Assembly (NCBI GenBank): GCA_963579625.1
Contig: CAUZHN010000030.1
Span: 1-25,705, forward strand
Source: JAAXGI01 sp963579625
GTDB lineage: Bacteria; Gemmatimonadota; Gemmatimonadetes; Longimicrobiales; Gaopeijiaceae
Reading direction: 5' to 3'
DNA length: 25,705 bases
Below the pieces are notes generated by a model. That model was not told the origin of the DNA. It did no database searches and saw only the letters and a list, made by a program, of their open reading frames with translations. Every line of letters begins with the position of its first letter. Positions within the stretch are counted from its first letter, which is position 1. Shown one piece after another: positions 23,245 to 25,705 of this stretch. Both the position numbers and the translations under genes were made by a program.

Positions 23245-23561
23245 GTCGTTTCACTGGGGCCGTGATCGTCCTGGTGGTTCTCTTCCTCGTGATACTGTTC
23301 GCTCGCGGAAATAGCGCGGAATGGGTCCCACTGAACCTTGGGATCCTCACCTTCGAGCGCGTTCCTCTGACCTATGTGGCGTTTGGGAGCCTGTTTGTAG
23401 GGATGCTGGTCATGTTGGTGGCTGGCATCCATGCGGACCTGAAGGTGCGGAGTTTTCTCCGAGATCGCCTAGAGGATGAAGACTGGAAAGAACGCCAACG
23501 TGTAGACAGGAGTCAGCGGGATCTGTTTGCCTTCCCTCACGAAGAGGATGAAGCCCCCTGA
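23241..23561 (+). CDS. LapA-domain inner-membrane protein
   Basis: Small protein of 106 aa with the DUF1049/LapA layout: two membrane helices (about 5-23, GAVIVLVVLFLVILF; about 43-66, TYVAFGSLFVGMLVMLVAGI) joined by a short periplasmic loop with the EWVPLNLGI pattern, then a charged cytoplasmic tail (about 67-106, rich in Asp, Glu and Arg). In Enterobacteria LapA works with LapB to control LpxC and LPS synthesis. Whether that applies here is unknown, since no LapB-like TPR gene is in view. ATG overlaps the miaB stop by 4 nt; it is the last gene of the alr-to-lapA run and is followed by hairpins. Confidence 0.8.
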   Translation: MSRFTGAVIVLVVLFLVILFARGNSAEWVPLNLGILTFERVPLTYVAFGSLFVGMLVMLVAGIHADLKVRSFLRDRLEDEDWKERQRVDRSQRDLFAFPHEEDEAP

Positions 23562-23967
23562 TTTGGGTGTGAGGTCCTAAGTCGAATCTTTTGAAGACTA
23601 AAAGGTTGACCCTGACTCCAAGGTGAGGCTCAACTCGTTCGTGGAGGTGGCGGCTGGCTGAGCCGCTACCTTCTCCCGGTCGCATGGCTTGCGTTAGCCC
23701 ATGCCACGGGAATGGCTTTAGGCATCCACATGTAGTGGTCATAGATTGGCCTGACGAGGTGGGAGCAACAGTGTGTCGGACGGATTGCTACGGGGACATC
23801 CAGTTAACGATTCTCTCTGATGGAAGGGTGGAGGCCCGTTCCTCATAGCAGAAGCTCGAACGAGGGTCCCCTTCCACTCGCCCCTCCCCCGGGGGTACTA
23901 TGGTCCCTAGAAAGGCTATCAAAGAACTACAGCTCTCTAGCTCAACCCCTATACCAATCGATCCGTT
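23562..23967. other. Spacer between lapA-like gene and fbp
   Basis: This 406-bp gap holds two hairpins (23647-23704, listed separately), a CCCCCGGGGG palindrome (23886-23895) and an AT-richer stretch before fbp with a possible -10 element TATACC (23950-23955). No good -35 box or Shine-Dalgarno for fbp is visible. A - strand frame of about 46 codons, ending at TAG near 23672, reads like protein but I cannot match it to a family. Confidence 0.5.
23647..23704 (+). terminator. Twin hairpins downstream of the lapA-like gene
   Basis: GTGGCGGCT (23647-23655) pairs with AGCCGCTAC (23661-23669) over a 5-nt loop with one G-T wobble, followed by CTTCTCCC. A second hairpin, GCATGGCT (23682-23689) with AGCCCATGC (23696-23704, one bulged C), follows at once. 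Stability and place suggest the transcript end of the alr-to-lapA run. Absence of a clear T run lowers confidence in intrinsic termination. Confidence 0.4.
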
Positions 23968-25002
23968 ATGCCCGACACTAACATCGTCACGATCGCTCGC
24001 CACATCATCGAAGAGGAGCGCAAGCATCCGGAGACTCGCGGGGTGTTCAGCAACATTCTCACGGACATGGCGTTAGCGGCAAAGGTCATCTCCCATCAGG
24101 TGAACATTGCGGGGCTGGTCGACATCCTAGGGGGTACTGGACGCCAGAACGTCCAGGGAGAGGCCGTAGAGAAGCTTGATATTTTCGCCCAGGAAGTGAT
24201 CTGCCGCGCGATGGACCATACCGGACACCTCTGCTGCATGGTATCGGAGGAGAAAGAGGACGTCATTCCAATTCCGGAAAAGTTTCCCGCTGGAGACTAC
24301 GTCTTGGTGTTTGACCCTCTGGATGGTTCCTCTAACATTGATGTCAATGCTTCTATAGGAACGATCTTTGCGATCTACTCACAGGTCTCGGAGGAGAAGC
24401 GGGGGAGCCTGGAAGACTGCCTGCAGCCCGGACGGAATCAACTGGCAGCGGGTTATGTCGTATACGGCTCCTCGACCATGATGGTCTATACTTCGGGAAG
24501 TGGGGTGCATGGGTTCACTCTGGATCCTTCCATCGGTGAGTTCATCCTGAGTCACCCGGATATCCAGATTCCGGAGGCTTCGCTCCGACCGTACTCGGTG
24601 AATGAAGCCAATGCGCCGAAATGGGACGCCAGAGTGAAGAACCTAGTCGAACATCTCAAGTCCGGAACTGGCTCTTCGCCACTCGGCGTTCTCTCGTCCA
24701 GGTACATAGGATCACTGGTCGCCGACTTTCACCGGACCTTGTTACGAGGTGGGATCTTCCTCTACCCCGCAGACTCGAAGAATTCAACGGGAAAGCTTCG
24801 CCTCTTGTACGAGGCCGCGCCGCTCGCTCTGATTGTCGAAGCAGCAGGGGGGCGCGCGTCGGATGGGCGGAGGGATATCTTGGACATCCACCCATCCGAA
24901 TTGCACCAACGGACCCCCCTCTTCATTGGATCGGCAGACCTCGTTGATACTGTGGAAAGCTTCCTGGCACCTGGAAGAGAGGCGAAGATTTCCGGAGAGT
25001 GA
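23968..25002 (+). CDS. fbp: Fructose-1,6-bisphosphatase class I
   Basis: Mg-dependent phosphatase that removes the C1 phosphate of fructose-1,6-bisphosphate, the committed step of gluconeogenesis and of the Calvin cycle regeneration phase. At 344 aa it matches the class I family. Metal and substrate motifs are visible: SEEKED (about 93-98), VFDPLDGSSNIDVNASIGTIF (about 115-135; DPLDGSSN at 116-123), and at the C-terminus GKLRLLYEAAPLALIVEAAGG with the substrate-binding Lys and metal-ligand Glu. VYGSSTMMVYTSGSGVHGFTLD and GGIFLYPAD are also typical. The ATG at 23968 has no Shine-Dalgarno; a possible -10 box 13 nt upstream of it would make the mRNA nearly leaderless. It is convergent with purF. 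Confidence 0.96.
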   Translation: MPDTNIVTIARHIIEEERKHPETRGVFSNILTDMALAAKVISHQVNIAGLVDILGGTGRQNVQGEAVEKLDIFAQEVICRAMDHTGHLCCMVSEEKEDVIPIPEKFPAGDYVLVFDPLDGSSNIDVNASIGTIFAIYSQVSEEKRGSLEDCLQPGRNQLAAGYVVYGSSTMMVYTSGSGVHGFTLDPSIGEFILSHPDIQIPEASLRPYSVNEANAPKWDARVKNLVEHLKSGTGSSPLGVLSSRYIGSLVADFHRTLLRGGIFLYPADSKNSTGKLRLLYEAAPLALIVEAAGGRASDGRRDILDIHPSELHQRTPLFIGSADLVDTVESFLAPGREAKISGE

Positions 25003-25127
25003 TTGACGTCCAACGCTTTCCTGTTGCTGTTGGAGTGGATAGAGGTGAAAATACTCTCTGGACGCTCAATCTCACATCTGTCAGGGTGGAAGGCCGGCAC
25101 CGGGGAACCTCTGCATACAGTTTAGGG

Positions 25128-25144
25128 GGATGCGCTCAGCATCC
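25128..25144. other. Hairpin across the purF stop codon
   Basis: GGATGC (25128-25133) pairs with GCATCC (25139-25144) around a 5-nt loop, and the purF stop (complement of 25136-25138) lies in the loop. It sits in the 133-bp gap between the convergent fbp and purF and could help end transcripts from either side, though neither strand shows a T run afterwards. Confidence 0.3.
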
Positions 25145-25705
25145 AGGGGGTGTCTGGATCGCTACGAGTCCTTTCTCGAAGTCTACGAGTGGCGCGGAGT
25201 AGTTACCAGAGAAGCAAGCGTCGCAGAACGGTCCGAATTCCTCTACCGCTGCTAGCATCCCCTCTAGAGATAGATACCCCAGAGACGTCACCCCAAGGAT
25301 CTGTCCAATTTCGTCCACTGTCCTCGAGGAGCCGATCAGCTCCTCCTTTGACGGCATGTCGATCCCATAAAAGCAAGGGAACCTCACGGGCGGGCTCGCG
25401 ATACGAAAGTGAACCTCTTTTGCTCCTGCCTCGACGAGGAATTTCACCAGGGATGTGGAGGTGGTTCCCCTGACCAGAGAGTCGTCGACGATAATCACGC
25501 GTCGCCCCTCGACGATCTCCCTCACCGGGTTGTACTTGATCCGTGCTCCGAAATCTCGGTCCGCCTGAGAAGGTCTAATAAAGGTCCTTCCCACGTAGTG
25601 GTTTCGCAGAAGACCTAGCTCGAAGGGGAGGCCGCTCTCCTCAGCATATCCAAGGGCTGCGGAGTTGGCAGAGTCCGGGACGGAGATTACGCAGTCAGCA
25701 TCGAC
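25136..25705 (-). CDS. purF: Amidophosphoribosyltransferase PurF, C-terminal part (partial)
   Basis: First committed enzyme of de novo purine synthesis: it transfers glutamine-derived ammonia to PRPP to form phosphoribosylamine. Only the last 189 codons are present; the frame stays open to the window edge at 25705, so the N-terminal glutaminase domain lies outside. Visible pieces begin with DADCVISVPDSANSAALGYA and GLPFELGLLRNHYVGRTFI. After them come RVKYNP-like RIKYNPVREIVEGRRV and the PRPP loop VIIVDDSLVRGTTS. The Cys-containing tail FGPFCDACFSGNYSAP follows, and the end is short. All match class PurF phosphoribosyltransferase domains. An internal GTG within YVGRTFI is not the start. Confidence 0.95.
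   Translation of the reverse strand, partial: VDADCVISVPDSANSAALGYAEESGLPFELGLLRNHYVGRTFIRPSQADRDFGARIKYNPVREIVEGRRVIIVDDSLVRGTTSTSLVKFLVEAGAKEVHFRIASPPVRFPCFYGIDMPSKEELIGSSRTVDEIGQILGVTSLGYLSLEGMLAAVEEFGPFCDACFSGNYSAPLVDFEKGLVAIQTPPGC

Overview
The window is an ordinary, densely coding bacterial chromosome segment of fairly high GC (about 60% by eye). I find no rRNA, tRNA, CRISPR array, insertion sequence or phage gene. The cell envelope is diderm: there are two lipobox-bearing lipoproteins, a predicted outer-membrane beta-barrel, a LapA-like inner-membrane protein and a MepM-like M23 endopeptidase. The reduced division cluster murC-ftsQ-ftsA-ftsZ and the style of the uncharacterised envelope proteins suggest Gemmatimonadota or a related FCB lineage. 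That placement is inference, not something the sequence proves.

Region 1 (1-6.3 kb) is the end of a division and cell-wall (dcw) cluster: murC, ftsQ, ftsA and ftsZ, then an M23 peptidase, all on the + strand. murC/ftsQ overlap and ftsQ/ftsA almost touch. ftsZ stands apart behind a 201-bp leader with a C8 tract, a 12-bp GC palindrome and a possible mini-ORF. Region 2 (6.4-12.7 kb) holds a large membrane protein with a degenerate VWA-like segment and a GATase-like segment, then ftsY, recG and a PQQ-type sugar dehydrogenase lipoprotein. ftsY and recG are tightly packed.

Region 3 (12.8-15.2 kb) is asnS followed, with a 4-nt overlap, by a D-2-hydroxyacid dehydrogenase. Region 4 (15.17-15.8 kb) is the largest gap. 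It carries a nested hairpin, a small tandem repeat and, on the - strand, a start-less 66-codon open stretch. That stretch resembles the C-terminus of a PHM-type copper monooxygenase, so it is probably a gene remnant. mazG follows on the - strand, divergent from alr.

Region 5 (16.7-23.6 kb) is a + strand run: alr, an uncharacterised lipoprotein, a predicted outer-membrane barrel, mtaB, miaB and a LapA-like protein. Every junction after the lipoprotein is a 4- or 8-nt overlap, so these genes are probably co-transcribed and translationally coupled. A 406-bp gap with two hairpins separates them from fbp (class I fructose-1,6-bisphosphatase). The window closes with the C-terminal part of purF on the - strand, convergent with fbp.

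Functionally the segment combines peptidoglycan synthesis and division (murC, alr, ftsQAZ, M23 peptidase), membrane targeting (ftsY), genome upkeep (recG, mazG), translation (asnS, mtaB, miaB) and central metabolism (fbp, purF). I do not see a self-contained novel system. The best leads are the lipoprotein/barrel pair inside the alr-mtaB-miaB operon, the VWA/GATase-like membrane protein, the copper-monooxygenase remnant and the ftsZ leader.
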